Source of the DNA: CAIWHR01 sp963830485
GTDB taxonomy: Bacteria > Pseudomonadota > Gammaproteobacteria > Burkholderiales > Casimicrobiaceae
DNA: 64,000 nucleotides
Assembly: GCA_963830485.1 (NCBI GenBank)
Contig: CAWHNE010000010.1
Span: 1 to 64,000 of the forward strand
Direction: 5' to 3'
A program made the translations under genes and the position numbers. The stretch's first letter is position 1. Every line of letters begins with the position of its first letter. Below are positions 37,779-46,046 of this stretch, in pieces. Below the pieces are notes generated by a model. The model searched no databases. It was given only the letters and a program-made list of their open reading frames with translations, and had not been told where the DNA came from.

Positions 37779-38871
37779 CCGGGGCAGGCCGCTGCCTCGC
37801 GAGCGCCCAGGCGACGTGCTCGCGGACGATCGGTGACGGATCGCCGGCGCGCGCCTCGAGCGCGGCGACGATCGCCGGATCGTGCGGTGCGTTGCCGAGC
37901 GCGACCGCGAGGTTGCGCAGCCAGCGCTCGTAGCCGATCCGGCGGATCGCGCTCCCGGCGGTCCGGTCCAGGAATTCGCGCTCGGTCCAGCGCGAAGAGC
38001 GTCACGAGGTCGGCGTCGTCGAGCCCGTGGCGGACGGCGAATGCCGGCTCCGTCGCGACCTTCGCGTAGCGGTTCCACGGGCAGACGAGCTGGCAGTCGT
38101 CGCAGCCGTAGATCCGGTTGCCCATGAGCGGGCGCAGCGCCTCGGGAATGCTGCCGGCGTGCTCGATCGTGAGATACGAGATGCAGCGGCGCGCGTCGAG
38201 CTCGTACGGCGCGACGATCGCGCGCGTCGGGCAGACGTCGATGCACGCGCGTGCACGTGCCGCAGTGCGGCGACGCGGCGGCGTCGCGGGCAGCGGGAGG
38301 TCGGTGTAGAGCTCGCCCAGGAAGAACCACGAGCCGGCGTCGCGCGTGAGGAGCAGCGTGTGCTTGCCGCGCCAGCCGATCCCCGAGCGCGCGGCGAGCG
38401 CGACTTCGAGCACCGGCGCGCTGTCGGTGAACACGCGATGGCCGAACGGGCCGATCGTCGGCGGCGATCCGGTCGGCGAGGCGCTGCAGCTTCGCGCGCA
38501 GCACCTTGTGGTAGTCGCGGCCGAGCGCGTAGCGCGCGACGAACGCCTTCGCCGGATCGGCGAGCACGTCCTCGCTCGCGCGCGCCCGCGGCGGCAGGTA
38601 GTTCATCCGCGCCGTGATCACCGGTCACCGTGCCGGGCACGAGCTCCGCCGGACGCGCGCGGCGCGCGCCGTGCCGTGCCATATAATCCATCGTGCCGTG
38701 GCGTCCCGCGGCGAGCCACGCGAGGAGGCGCGCTTCGTCGTCGGCGAGGTCGATGCCGGCGATGCCGATCTCGTCGAAGCCCTCGGCACGGCCCCAGGCG
38801 CGGATGTCGCGCGCGAGCGCGCTCCACTCGCGACGGTTCGGCGTGCTGCGCGACGGACTCTCCATCGTCAT
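37775..38871 (-). CDS. queG: Epoxyqueuosine reductase QueG, frame broken
   Basis: This is a ~365-residue cobalamin- and 4Fe-4S-dependent enzyme that performs the last step of queuosine synthesis in tRNA. Start 38871 gives MTMESPSRSTPNRREWSALA, then DEIGIAGIDLADDEARLLAW, GRHGTMDYMARHG and, in another frame, FVARYALGRDYHKVLRAKLQ. Iron-sulfur cysteines are seen in CIDVCPTRAI and GCDDCQLVCPWN. The HEAT-like C-terminus reads LAVALGNAPHDPAIVAALEA. Frame changes lie near 38630, 38460, 38250, 37995 and 37800. The stop shares CTAG with the convergent thioredoxin-like gene. Confidence 0.92.
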
Positions 38872-38901
38872 CCGGGCAGCGTACACCGCACCGCACGCTC
38901 G

Positions 38902-39393
38902 ATGCCCACCGCTTCGATCCACCTTCCCGATGCCGCTGCCACCCTGGCCGCGGGCGCGCGCCTTGCGCCGCGCCTCGCGCCCGGGATGATCGTCACGCTT
39001 TCGGGCGAGCTTGGCACCGGCAAGACGACGCTCGTGCGCGGCTGCCTGCGCGCGCTGGGCTGGTCGGGGCCCGTGAAGAGCCCGACGTATACACTGGTTG
39101 AACATTATCCGTTTTCGAGCTTATACTTTTATCACTTTGATTTTTATCGGTTCGCCGATCCAAGCGAATGGGAAACGGCGGGACTCGCCGACTGCTTCCG
39201 CGACGACAGCGTCTGCGTGGTCGAATGGCCCGAGCGCGTCGGAGCGCTGTTACCAGCAGCGGATATCGCACTCACGTTCTCGCATCCCGCGAGCGACGAA
39301 GACCGCGGGCGCGAGCTTGCGATGTGCGCACACACGGAGGCCGGTGAGCGATGTCTGAGCGCGATCGCGATACCCGCGCCGGGCGCGCGCTAG
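38902..39393 (+). CDS. tsaE: tRNA threonylcarbamoyladenosine biosynthesis ATPase TsaE
   Basis: This is a 163-residue P-loop ATPase needed for t6A modification of tRNAs, intact. Walker A is SGELGTGKTTLVRG (residues ~34-47), followed by the conserved SPTYTLVEHYPFSSLYFYHF and DFYRFADPSEW and then VCVVEWPERVGALLP. Codons in the conserved middle part (39088-39160) are unusually AT-rich (TTT, TAT, TTA, GTT) compared with the rest of the gene, apparently because a promoter is embedded there. It overlaps amiC by 43 bases; tsaE-amiC is a common order in proteobacteria. Confidence 0.95.
   Translation: MPTASIHLPDAAATLAAGARLAPRLAPGMIVTLSGELGTGKTTLVRGCLRALGWSGPVKSPTYTLVEHYPFSSLYFYHFDFYRFADPSEWETAGLADCFRDDSVCVVEWPERVGALLPAADIALTFSHPASDEDRGRELAMCAHTEAGERCLSAIAIPAPGAR
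39098..39127 (+). promoter_or_regulatory. Predicted internal promoter in tsaE driving amiC
   Basis: A -35 TTGAAC (39098-39103) and a -10 TATACT (39122-39127) are separated by 18 bases, inside an ~80-base AT-rich patch of the tsaE coding sequence. The amiC start is 224 bases downstream. Confidence 0.55.
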
Positions 39394-40655
39394 TCCGGTT
39401 TTCGGTCGAGCGTCGTCGCGCGTTCCGCTGGCTGCTGCTGCCTGCCGCGCAGCTCGCCGTGCCGTCGCTCACATGGGCCGCCGCGGCACGCGTGGCGTCC
39501 GCGCGGCTTTGGCCTTCGCACGAGTACACGCGCATGATCATCGAGGCGCCGGCGCCGATCGCCCACCGGCTCGTCGCACAGCGCGAGCCGCCGCGGGTCG
39601 CGCTCGAGCTCGACGGCGTCGACGACGCGACGGAGCTCGAGCTCCTGCCGTTCCGCCTGCGGGCATCGGACCCCTACATTGCGGCCATCGCGTTCACGGT
39701 GCCCACGCCCGGTTCGGTGCGCCTCGTCGTCGATCTCAAGACGGAAACTCGACCGCAGCTGTTCGCGCTCGCGCCCGTGGCCGGGTTCGGGCATCGCATC
39801 GTGCTCGATCTGTATCCGCTCGCGCCCCTCGATCCGCTGATGGCGGCGCTCGAGGAGAGAAGGGCCGACGACGGGGCGCGTGCGCAGGCGTCGTCCGAGC
39901 GGCCGGCGCAACCCGGTGGCGACGCGAGGAAGCAGGGTCGCCGCAAGATCGTCGTTGCGATCGACCCCGGCCACGGCGGCGAGGACCCCGGGGCGATCGG
40001 CCAGCGCGGCACGTACGAAAAGCACGTCGTGCTCGCGATCGCGAAGAAGCTCAAGGCCCGCATCGACGCCGAGTCCGGCATGCGCGCGACGCTGACACGC
40101 GACGACGACTACTACGTTCCGCTCGCGGCGCGCGTGAGGAAGGCGCAGGCGTTGCAGGCCGACCTCCTCGTGTCGATCCACGCCGACGCGTTTCGCGAGC
40201 GGACCGCGCGCGGCTCGTCGGTGTTCGCGCTGTCCGAGCACGGCGCCACGAGCGCCGCGGCAAAGTGGCTCGCGCAGAAGGAGAACGCCGCCGACCTGAT
40301 GGGCGGGGTCAATCTCGACGCGCGCGACCCGGTGCTCGCCCGCACGCTGATCGATCTCTCTCAGACGGCCCAGATCAGCGACAGCCTGAAGGTCGGACGG
40401 CACGTGCTCGACGGCATCGGTTCCGTCAATTCGCTGCATCGCGGCGCGGTCGAACAGGCCGGGTTCGCGGTGCTCAAGGCGCCCGACATTCCCTCGATCC
40501 TGGTCGAGACAGCGTTCATCTCGAACCCGGAGGAGGAGCTCAAGCTGCGCAGCGAACGGCACCAGACGCAGTTCGCGCAGTCGATCCACGAGGGGATCCG
40601 GCGTTACTTCGCCGGCAATCCGCCGCTCGCGCGATCGAAGACCAACAACGCCTGA
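39351..40655 (+). CDS. amiC: N-acetylmuramoyl-L-alanine amidase with AMIN domain
   Basis: This is an intact 434-residue periplasmic peptidoglycan amidase that splits daughter cells. The N-terminal signal (FRWLLLPAAQLAVPSLTWAA, with an Arg-rich start, possibly Tat-type) is followed by an AMIN domain (SARLWPSHEYTRMIIEAP, VRLVVDLKTETRPQLFALAP). The catalytic amidase 3 domain carries the zinc ligands IDPGHGGEDPGA, GTYEKHVVLA and VSIHADAF and the catalytic Glu in LVETAFISNPEEE. It ends 7 bases before a MITE-like element. Confidence 0.94.
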   Translation: MSERDRDTRAGRALVRFSVERRRAFRWLLLPAAQLAVPSLTWAAAARVASARLWPSHEYTRMIIEAPAPIAHRLVAQREPPRVALELDGVDDATELELLPFRLRASDPYIAAIAFTVPTPGSVRLVVDLKTETRPQLFALAPVAGFGHRIVLDLYPLAPLDPLMAALEERRADDGARAQASSERPAQPGGDARKQGRRKIVVAIDPGHGGEDPGAIGQRGTYEKHVVLAIAKKLKARIDAESGMRATLTRDDDYYVPLAARVRKAQALQADLLVSIHADAFRERTARGSSVFALSEHGATSAAAKWLAQKENAADLMGGVNLDARDPVLARTLIDLSQTAQISDSLKVGRHVLDGIGSVNSLHRGAVEQAGFAVLKAPDIPSILVETAFISNPEEELKLRSERHQTQFAQSIHEGIRRYFAGNPPLARSKTNNA

Positions 40656-40661
40656 GAGACT

Positions 40662-40925
40662 AGAGCTTGTCCGTTAATAAATCGCGCGATGCGCTTTGCC
40701 ACAATGCGATGGGATGCGCGAAGGACGGCGAAGGGCGTGGCAGGCCCACGCCCGAGCCGGCCGACAAAGCAGACCGCGCATTGTGGCAAAGCCCTTGGGA
40801 ACGGGCAGCTTGGGCCGATGGCTTTGTCGCTCGGCTTGCCTTGGGGCCCACCCAAGGCTGCACCTCGCTTCGCGCCCTCGGCCCAACCTGCCGCGTTCGC
40901 ACGCGTGATTTGACGGACAAGCTCT
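40662..40925. mobile_element. MITE-like non-autonomous element with nested inverted repeats
   Basis: A ~264-base element has terminal inverted repeats AGAGCTTGTCCGTTA (40662-40676) and TGACGGACAAGCTCT (40911-40925). The match extends imperfectly inward through AAATCGCGCG and CGCGTGATTT. A second, perfect 16-bp inverted pair, GCTTTGCCACAATGCG (40693-40708) and its complement (40777-40792), lies inside. It fits exactly between the amiC stop (40655) and the FTR1 stop (40925-40927, first base shared). Open frames inside it show no protein-like character. No transposase is present. Confidence 0.8.
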
Positions 40926-41749
40926 TAGCCGGGCTGCGGGCGGCGCGCGCCGCGGCCGACCCAGATCATGCCGGCGGCGATCGTCGCAAGCGCCGCGACA
41001 TAGAAGACGATCTGCATGCCCGCCGGCTGCGCTTCGTAGCCGACGAGGCTGTGCAAGAGGATGCCGACGACTGACGTCTGTGGGAGCACCGTCGACGTGT
41101 CCCACAACGGCGTCGCAAGGCCGGGCAGGAGATCCGCCTGGATCAGAAAGCGCGCCGCCTGCGACGCCATGCCCGCGGCCAGGAACAGCACGAGCACGCC
41201 GGTGGCGGTGAAGAACCACCGCAGCGGGATTCGCAGGAGGCCCTTGTAGACGATCCAGCCGAGTGCGATCCCGGCCGCAACGCCGGCCGCGCCGCCTGCG
41301 AGCATCGTCGTGGCCTCGCTGCCTTCGGACGCGGCGATCCCGTAGAGGAAAAGCACGGTCTCCGAGCCTTCGCGCAGCACTGCGAGCCCGACGACGACCA
41401 GCAGCACCGAGCACTCGCGGCGGCCGTCGCGGATCGCGTTGCCCACATTGCGCGCGTCTGCGGCGAGCGCCGCGCCGTGCGACGACATCCACAGGTTGTG
41501 CCACGCGAGCATCACGACCGCGAGGCCGAGCACGGCGGCGTTGAAGAGCTCCTGCCCCGCGCCGCTCGCGAGCTCCGCAATCCGCTCGGTGCCGAGCGCG
41601 ACGACGCCGGCACCCGCGAGCCCCGCGATGACGCCGGCGGCGAGCCAACGGTTGCGCCCCGGCACGGCGCGCGTCGCCGCGGTGACGATGCCGACGATGA
41701 GGGCGGCCTCCAGGACCTCGCGGAAAACAATGACGGCCGTGGCGAACAT
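40925..41749 (-). CDS. efeU: FTR1-family iron permease (EfeU-like)
   Basis: This is an intact 274-residue inner-membrane iron permease with about seven helices. Two REXXE iron motifs are visible: VFREVLEAALIVG near the N-terminus and VLREGSETVLFLYG in the middle. Others include FTATGVLVLFLAAGMASQAA and VGILLHSLVGYEAQPAGMQI. The stop TAA begins on the last base of the MITE-like element. It is coupled to the cupredoxin gene (2 bases apart), and a Fur box lies upstream of both. Role: uptake of ferrous or ferric iron under iron limitation. Confidence 0.92.
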   Translation of the reverse strand: MFATAVIVFREVLEAALIVGIVTAATRAVPGRNRWLAAGVIAGLAGAGVVALGTERIAELASGAGQELFNAAVLGLAVVMLAWHNLWMSSHGAALAADARNVGNAIRDGRRECSVLLVVVGLAVLREGSETVLFLYGIAASEGSEATTMLAGGAAGVAAGIALGWIVYKGLLRIPLRWFFTATGVLVLFLAAGMASQAARFLIQADLLPGLATPLWDTSTVLPQTSVVGILLHSLVGYEAQPAGMQIVFYVAALATIAAGMIWVGRGARRPQPG

Positions 41750-41751
41750 GG

Positions 41752-42087
41752 CTACTTCGCGATGATCACGCCCTTCGCGGTCTTCTCGTTGTACTCGCCC
41801 ACGAATGGGTAGCGCCCGGGCTTGAGCGGGCCGATATTGATGGTCGCCGTGGCCTTCCCCGCGATCACCTTCTCCCGGTTGAGCGAATGGCTTTCGAATT
41901 CCTCGGGTGTCGCGTCGCGGTTCTCGACAATGAGCTTGAGTTTCTTCCCCGCCGGAACCGTGAGCTCCGCGGGGTCGAACTTGTGGTCCTGGATCACGAG
42001 CTTGAACTCGTCGTCGGCCGCGAGCGCCGAAGAGGCCCCCGAAAGGGCGAACGCGAGGGCGACGACGAAGGGCAGGGCACGGCGCAT
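41752..42087 (-). CDS. Periplasmic cupredoxin-fold protein (EfeO/P19-like) of the iron permease operon
   Basis: This is an intact 111-residue exported protein. ATG 42087 opens the signal peptide LPFVVALAFALSGASSALAA. The mature beta-sandwich reads FKLVIQDHKFDPAELTVPAG, KKLKLIVENRDATPEEFESH and INIGPLKPGRYPFVGEYNEK. This cupredoxin-1 type domain occurs at the N-terminus of EfeO or as a separate partner of FTR1 permeases, where it is thought to handle iron or copper in the periplasm. It is the first gene of the two-gene operon behind the Fur box. Confidence 0.88.
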   Translation of the reverse strand: MRRALPFVVALAFALSGASSALAADDEFKLVIQDHKFDPAELTVPAGKKLKLIVENRDATPEEFESHSLNREKVIAGKATATINIGPLKPGRYPFVGEYNEKTAKGVIIAK

Positions 42088-42117
42088 GGCGGCGGTTCCG
42101 GAAGTGGGTGGATTTGC

Positions 42118-42140
42118 AAATGATAATGATTCGCATTCGT
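42118..42140 (-). promoter_or_regulatory. Predicted Fur box upstream of the iron permease operon
   Basis: AAATGATAATGATTCGCATT lies 30 bases before the cupredoxin start. The 19-mer at 42122-42140 matches the Fur consensus GATAATGATAATCATTATC at 13 positions, including a full GATAATGAT half. An AT-rich block in a GC-rich intergenic region makes chance unlikely. Fur should repress the operon when iron is plentiful. Confidence 0.85.
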
Positions 42141-42232
42141 GATGACAAGACCCGCAGATGCCTTTTCGCGCCGCCCGCCGCAGGGCCAAGGCCGCCGCAG
42201 GATCGCGGGAGGCCCCGTCACCGGCCGGACAG

Positions 42233-43324
42233 TCACCGTCGGACGAGCGAGGCCGGATCGAATTCGAGCGCCTGGCGGCGAAGGTCGTGCTCGAGCATCC
42301 CGATGTTGTCGGCGCGGACCCGATGGCCTGCGCCGCAGGCTTCCGCGATCAGCCATTCGTTGATCGCCGGCGCGAAGTGGTAGAGGTCGGTGTAGCGGTC
42401 TAGGTCGTGGGTCACGTCTGCCGCGCCCTGCAGGTCGATCACCCGCACGTTGGGCAGGTCGCGGGTGGTCTCGAAGACCCAGCGCTTGAAGTCGAGAGAA
42501 ATGTCGAGCTGCCCGCGCTGGACGAAGTCCGCCCACACGACGATCGAGTACGGCGGCCACACGAGGTCGAATTCCGTTCGCGGATGCGCCTCGATGAGCG
42601 GCAGCAGGTTCCGCCGGAAGCTCGCCTGCATGCCGGCGAGATCGCGCACGGGCTGCTGGAACTGCGCGTTGAGATCGCGCGGGTCGAGCCGTTTCACGAC
42701 CTCGTCCCGCGCGAAGCGCTTCTCGTCGGCCCACCACCACGGCGCGTCGGCATCCGTGCGAAAGCGCTCGCTGCGGTCGCCGGTGACGATCCGCCACGAT
42801 TTGACGAGGACGCCCCACGACAGGAGGTAGGGCAGGTCGTTCGCCGGGTTGCGGTCGTAGAAATAGGCGGGCAACGGGCCGGCGAGCGGATTGCGCTCTC
42901 CCGGCGCGCCGGAGAATGCGTTGAAGTCGAGGATCAGGATCGCGCGCGCGAGCGGCTTCGCGGCGAGCGCGGTCGACACGATCAGCGCCTGCTCGCTCGC
43001 GGTCAGCGCCGGCATCGCGACGTTGAGCCCCGTGCCCCGGCACGCGCGTCCGATGCTGCTGTTCTTGGTGTTCTCGACGATCGACGAGCCGGACAGGAGC
43101 GTGTCGTAAGAAGCGTTCTTCGCGAGGCCCGGCGCGATGTAGCGGTGAAGCGACGTGTAGAACCGCGGCGGATAGGACCCGGCGATTCTGTACTGCTGAA
43201 ACGGATCGACCCAGACGTTGAAGCCGCCGATCGCCGTGAGGATCACGCCCGCGACGACGAGCGCCACGACGAACCAGCGGCGCGCGGCCGGCGCGGCATT
43301 CGTGGTCGACGCGAGGGCAGCCAT
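42233..43324 (-). CDS. SGNH/DHHW-like membrane-anchored protein, partner of MBOAT O-acyltransferase
   Basis: This is an intact 363-residue protein with one N-terminal helix (WFVVALVVAGVILTAIGGFN) and a large periplasmic domain. SGSS at residues 78-81 and DLYH near the C-terminus resemble the Ser block and the DxxH block of SGNH hydrolases, as in AlgJ/AlgX-type proteins that work with MBOAT acyltransferases. AKPLARAILILDFNAFSG and RTEFDLVWPPYSIVVWADF are further core strands. It follows the MBOAT gene by 13 bases. Likely final acyl transfer to an exported polysaccharide; target unknown. Confidence 0.78.
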   Translation of the reverse strand: MAALASTTNAAPAARRWFVVALVVAGVILTAIGGFNVWVDPFQQYRIAGSYPPRFYTSLHRYIAPGLAKNASYDTLLSGSSIVENTKNSSIGRACRGTGLNVAMPALTASEQALIVSTALAAKPLARAILILDFNAFSGAPGERNPLAGPLPAYFYDRNPANDLPYLLSWGVLVKSWRIVTGDRSERFRTDADAPWWWADEKRFARDEVVKRLDPRDLNAQFQQPVRDLAGMQASFRRNLLPLIEAHPRTEFDLVWPPYSIVVWADFVQRGQLDISLDFKRWVFETTRDLPNVRVIDLQGAADVTHDLDRYTDLYHFAPAINEWLIAEACGAGHRVRADNIGMLEHDLRRQALEFDPASLVRR

Positions 43325-43337
43325 CGTCGAAACGGCG

Positions 43338-44756
43338 TCAGAAATTGAAATAGAGGAACGGCGTCACACGGGCGAGCTGCAGCACGCACAAGGGGAGCGC
43401 GAGCGCGACGAAGACACCGTTGCCGACGGTCGGCCGGAACGACTGCGCGAGCGCGTTCGAGTTGGCGCGGCGAAAGACGACCAGAAGTCCGATGGCGGGC
43501 GGGAGAAACGCCCAGGCGGGCGGGACGGCGAGCGCGGCCGCGACCCGGGAGGCCGTGTCGCCGAGCCACGCGAGCGTCGGTAGCGCGGGTGCCGGATTCC
43601 CGCCCGCCATCGCGTACAGCATCGCGAGCGCGCCCTCGAGCGAGGTCGCACGGAAGAACACCCAGCTCACCATCACGAACAGGAACGTTAGCGCCCACGC
43701 GAGCGCGCGGGGCAGCGGGACGCCGACCTTGCCCCACGCGCGGCAGACGATCATCGCGACGCCGTGCAGGAGCCCCCACAGCACGAACGTCCATGCCGCG
43801 CCGTGCCAGAGCCCGCCCAGCAGAAACGTGGCGAGGATGTTCGCGGCCGTCTGAAGCTCGCCGCTCCGATTGCCGCCGAGCGGGATGTAGAGGTACTCGC
43901 GCAGGAAGCGCGACAGCGTGATGTGCCAGCGGTGCCAGAACTCGCGGATGTCGGTCGCGCGGTAGGGCGAATCGAAGTTGATCGGCATCCGGATGTTGAA
44001 CATCCGCGCGGCGCCGAGCGCCATGTCGGTGTAGCCGGAGAAGTCGAAGTAGATCTGCATGGTGTACGCGAGGACCGCTGTCCACGCGGCGGGCGCGGCG
44101 AGCGTCGCGGGCGCCGCGAACCCCGCGTCGGCAATCGGCGCGAAGGTGTCGGCGATCAGCACCTTCTTCACGAGGCCGATCGCGAGCAGGAAGAGCCCGG
44201 CTGCAAGGTTGTCCCACTGCGGGCGCTTGTTCGTCGCTTCGGCGAACTGCGGCATCATCTCGCTGTGGTGCAGGATCGGGCCCGCGAGCAGATGCGGGAA
44301 AAAGGTCACGAACAGCGCGTAGTTGACGAACACAGGCTCCTGCGCCTTGCGGCGATGGACGTCGACCAGGTACGCGATCTGCGTGAACGTGAAGAAGCTG
44401 ATGCCGAGTGGAAGCGCGAGGTGCAGGAGGTGAGGCATGTCGCCCGCGACGCGCGCGGCGTTCGCGAGGAAGAAGTCGGCGTACTTGAACACGCCCAACA
44501 ATGCGAGGTTCGAAGCGACGCCGAATGCGAGCATCCGGCCGCTCGCACCCCGGCGCAACGCGGCCGCGATCGCGAAGTTGAATGCAATGCTGCCGGCGAT
44601 GAGCGGCAGGTGCCACGGATTCCACCACCCGTAGAAGAAGAGCGACGCGAGCGTAAGCCACGCCTGCGCGGCGAGCGGGCGCCGGCCGAGCAGGAAGAAG
44701 ACGACGAGCGTCCCCGGCAGGAACCAGAGGAGGTACTCGTAGCTGTTGAACAGCAT
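43338..44756 (-). CDS. MBOAT-family membrane-bound O-acyltransferase (AlgI-like)
   Basis: This is an intact 472-residue polytopic protein. The start at 44756 gives MLFNSYEYLLWFLPGTLVVF. Typical features are LASLFFYGWWNPWHLPLIAG, LPLGISFFTFTQIAYLVDVH, FHP-type FVTFFPHLLAGPILHHSEMM, FDFSGYTDMALGAARMF, ITLSRFLREYLYIPLGGNRS and the catalytic His in LGGLWHGAAWTFVLWG. The family passes acyl groups across the inner membrane for polysaccharide O-acetylation. The partner SGNH-like gene follows. It is divergent from exosortase H. Confidence 0.95.
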   Translation of the reverse strand: MLFNSYEYLLWFLPGTLVVFFLLGRRPLAAQAWLTLASLFFYGWWNPWHLPLIAGSIAFNFAIAAALRRGASGRMLAFGVASNLALLGVFKYADFFLANAARVAGDMPHLLHLALPLGISFFTFTQIAYLVDVHRRKAQEPVFVNYALFVTFFPHLLAGPILHHSEMMPQFAEATNKRPQWDNLAAGLFLLAIGLVKKVLIADTFAPIADAGFAAPATLAAPAAWTAVLAYTMQIYFDFSGYTDMALGAARMFNIRMPINFDSPYRATDIREFWHRWHITLSRFLREYLYIPLGGNRSGELQTAANILATFLLGGLWHGAAWTFVLWGLLHGVAMIVCRAWGKVGVPLPRALAWALTFLFVMVSWVFFRATSLEGALAMLYAMAGGNPAPALPTLAWLGDTASRVAAALAVPPAWAFLPPAIGLLVVFRRANSNALAQSFRPTVGNGVFVALALPLCVLQLARVTPFLYFNF

Positions 44757-44923
44757 CGCGGGGTCGTCAGGGAACAGACCGCGTTCGACCTTCGTCGGCG
44801 CGGCGGGCGCGCGTCCCGGACCCGCGGGGTCTGTGGCGCGTATGGTAACCCGCCGCCGCGCGCGGACCCGCGCGGCGGCGCGGTGCGCCGGCCGCACGCG
44901 AAACTGCCGTAAAATCGACGATC

Positions 44924-45424
44924 GTGGTCCGCTTCTTCGTCCTCTTTCTCGTCCTGCAGGCCGTGCTCTTCGGGGCCGAGCTGACGCCGTGGGTGCAGGA
45001 CCACTTCGTCGTGCCGTGGACCAACACGCTCGCGGCGATCAGCGCCGGGCTGGTGACACTGTTCGATCCGAGCGTCATTGCGACGGGCAAGGTCCTGCAG
45101 AGCAAGGTGAACGGCTTCGCCGTCTCGATCGAGTCGGGCTGCAACGGCGTCGAGGCGACGATCGTGCTCATCGCCGCGATCCTCGCGTTCCCCGCGCCGT
45201 GGAAGCGGCGCTTCGTCGGCCTCGCTGTCGGCGTCGTCGCGGTCCAGGGGCTCAACATCATCCGCGTGATCAGCCTGTTCTACCTGGGGCAGTGGAACCT
45301 CGACGTGTTCGAATGGGCGCATCTCTACGTCTGGCAGGCGCTGATCATGCTCGACGTCCTCATCGTCTGGCTGATCTGGGTGCGCACGCTCCCCGCGGGC
45401 CGCGCGGCGGCGGCGCCCGCGTGA
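44924..45424 (+). CDS. xrtH: Exosortase H (XrtH)
   Basis: This is an intact 166-residue polytopic protein. GTG 44924 lies 8 bases after a TAAAAT box. The exosortase triad is visible: Cys in IESGCNGVEATIVLIAA, Arg in GLNIIRVISLFYLGQWN and His in VFEWAHLYVWQALIMLDV. Length and pattern match XrtH, which processes proteins with IPTL-type CTERM tails, sorting them to the surface. No protein with such a tail is encoded in this window. The next gene, 19 bases on, is its usual partner. Confidence 0.9.
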   Translation: MVRFFVLFLVLQAVLFGAELTPWVQDHFVVPWTNTLAAISAGLVTLFDPSVIATGKVLQSKVNGFAVSIESGCNGVEATIVLIAAILAFPAPWKRRFVGLAVGVVAVQGLNIIRVISLFYLGQWNLDVFEWAHLYVWQALIMLDVLIVWLIWVRTLPAGRAAAAPA

Positions 45425-45443
45425 ACAGGCCCTGAGAAACCTG

Positions 45444-46046
45444 ATGCGCACGCCGCTCGGCCGCTTCGTGCTGAAGGTGCTCGCGTGGCTGCCCGCCGCG
45501 TTCGTCGTCTGGTACTTCGGCGCGCCGCTCTTGCTGTGGCCGGTGAAGGTGCTGCTCGCGCTCGTCGCGCGCGCGGGGTTGCCCGACATCGTCACCGCGG
45601 TCGAGCAGAACGCCGCGATCTTCACGTTCGCGACGACGCTGAAGCCCGGCGTGGCGCTCGGCACGACCGCGCACATCACCGTCGATGTCGACGGTCTGCT
45701 CTACGCGTTCGGGATGCCGCTCTACGCGGCGCTCGTCATCGCGGCGCGCGAGCCCGGCTGGCCGCGGAAGCTCGCGCTCGGCTACGCGGTGCAGCTGCCA
45801 TTCGTCGGGTGGGGCGCGCTCGCCGACTTCCTGAAGAACATCGCGATCACGTCCGGCCCGCTCGTCGCTTCGCAGGTCGGGTTCGTCGCGTGGCAGCGCG
45901 AGGCGATCGCCTTCGCCTTCCAGTTCGGATCGCTGATCCTCCCGACCGTCGTCCCCGCCGTCACGTGGGTGCTCACGCACCGGGCGTTCCTGGAACGCCT
46001 GCGGGATCGGCCGGACGCGCCCGGCGTTCCTATACGCCCGCGCTGA
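45444..46046 (+). CDS. Exosortase H-associated membrane protein
   Basis: This is an intact 200-residue protein starting MRTPLGRFVLKVLAWLPAAF. There are two or three helices at the N-terminus (VWYFGAPLLLWPVKVLLALV), a polar periplasmic stretch (EQNAAIFTFATTLKPGVALG, VDVDGLLYAFGMPLYAALVI) and further helices (FGSLILPTVVPAVTWVLTHR). It is the protein commonly encoded beside xrtH; its function is not established. Its 3' end overlaps the convergent ACT-domain gene by 17 bases. Confidence 0.8.
   Translation: MRTPLGRFVLKVLAWLPAAFVVWYFGAPLLLWPVKVLLALVARAGLPDIVTAVEQNAAIFTFATTLKPGVALGTTAHITVDVDGLLYAFGMPLYAALVIAAREPGWPRKLALGYAVQLPFVGWGALADFLKNIAITSGPLVASQVGFVAWQREAIAFAFQFGSLILPTVVPAVTWVLTHRAFLERLRDRPDAPGVPIRPR

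Noticed and set aside
38680..38700. TATAAT-like box (catataatccatcgtg) inside the queG coding region on the plus strand
   Set aside because: It has no convincing -35 partner and no gene start fits within the next 200 bases except tsaE, which is too far to decide; kept only as a note.
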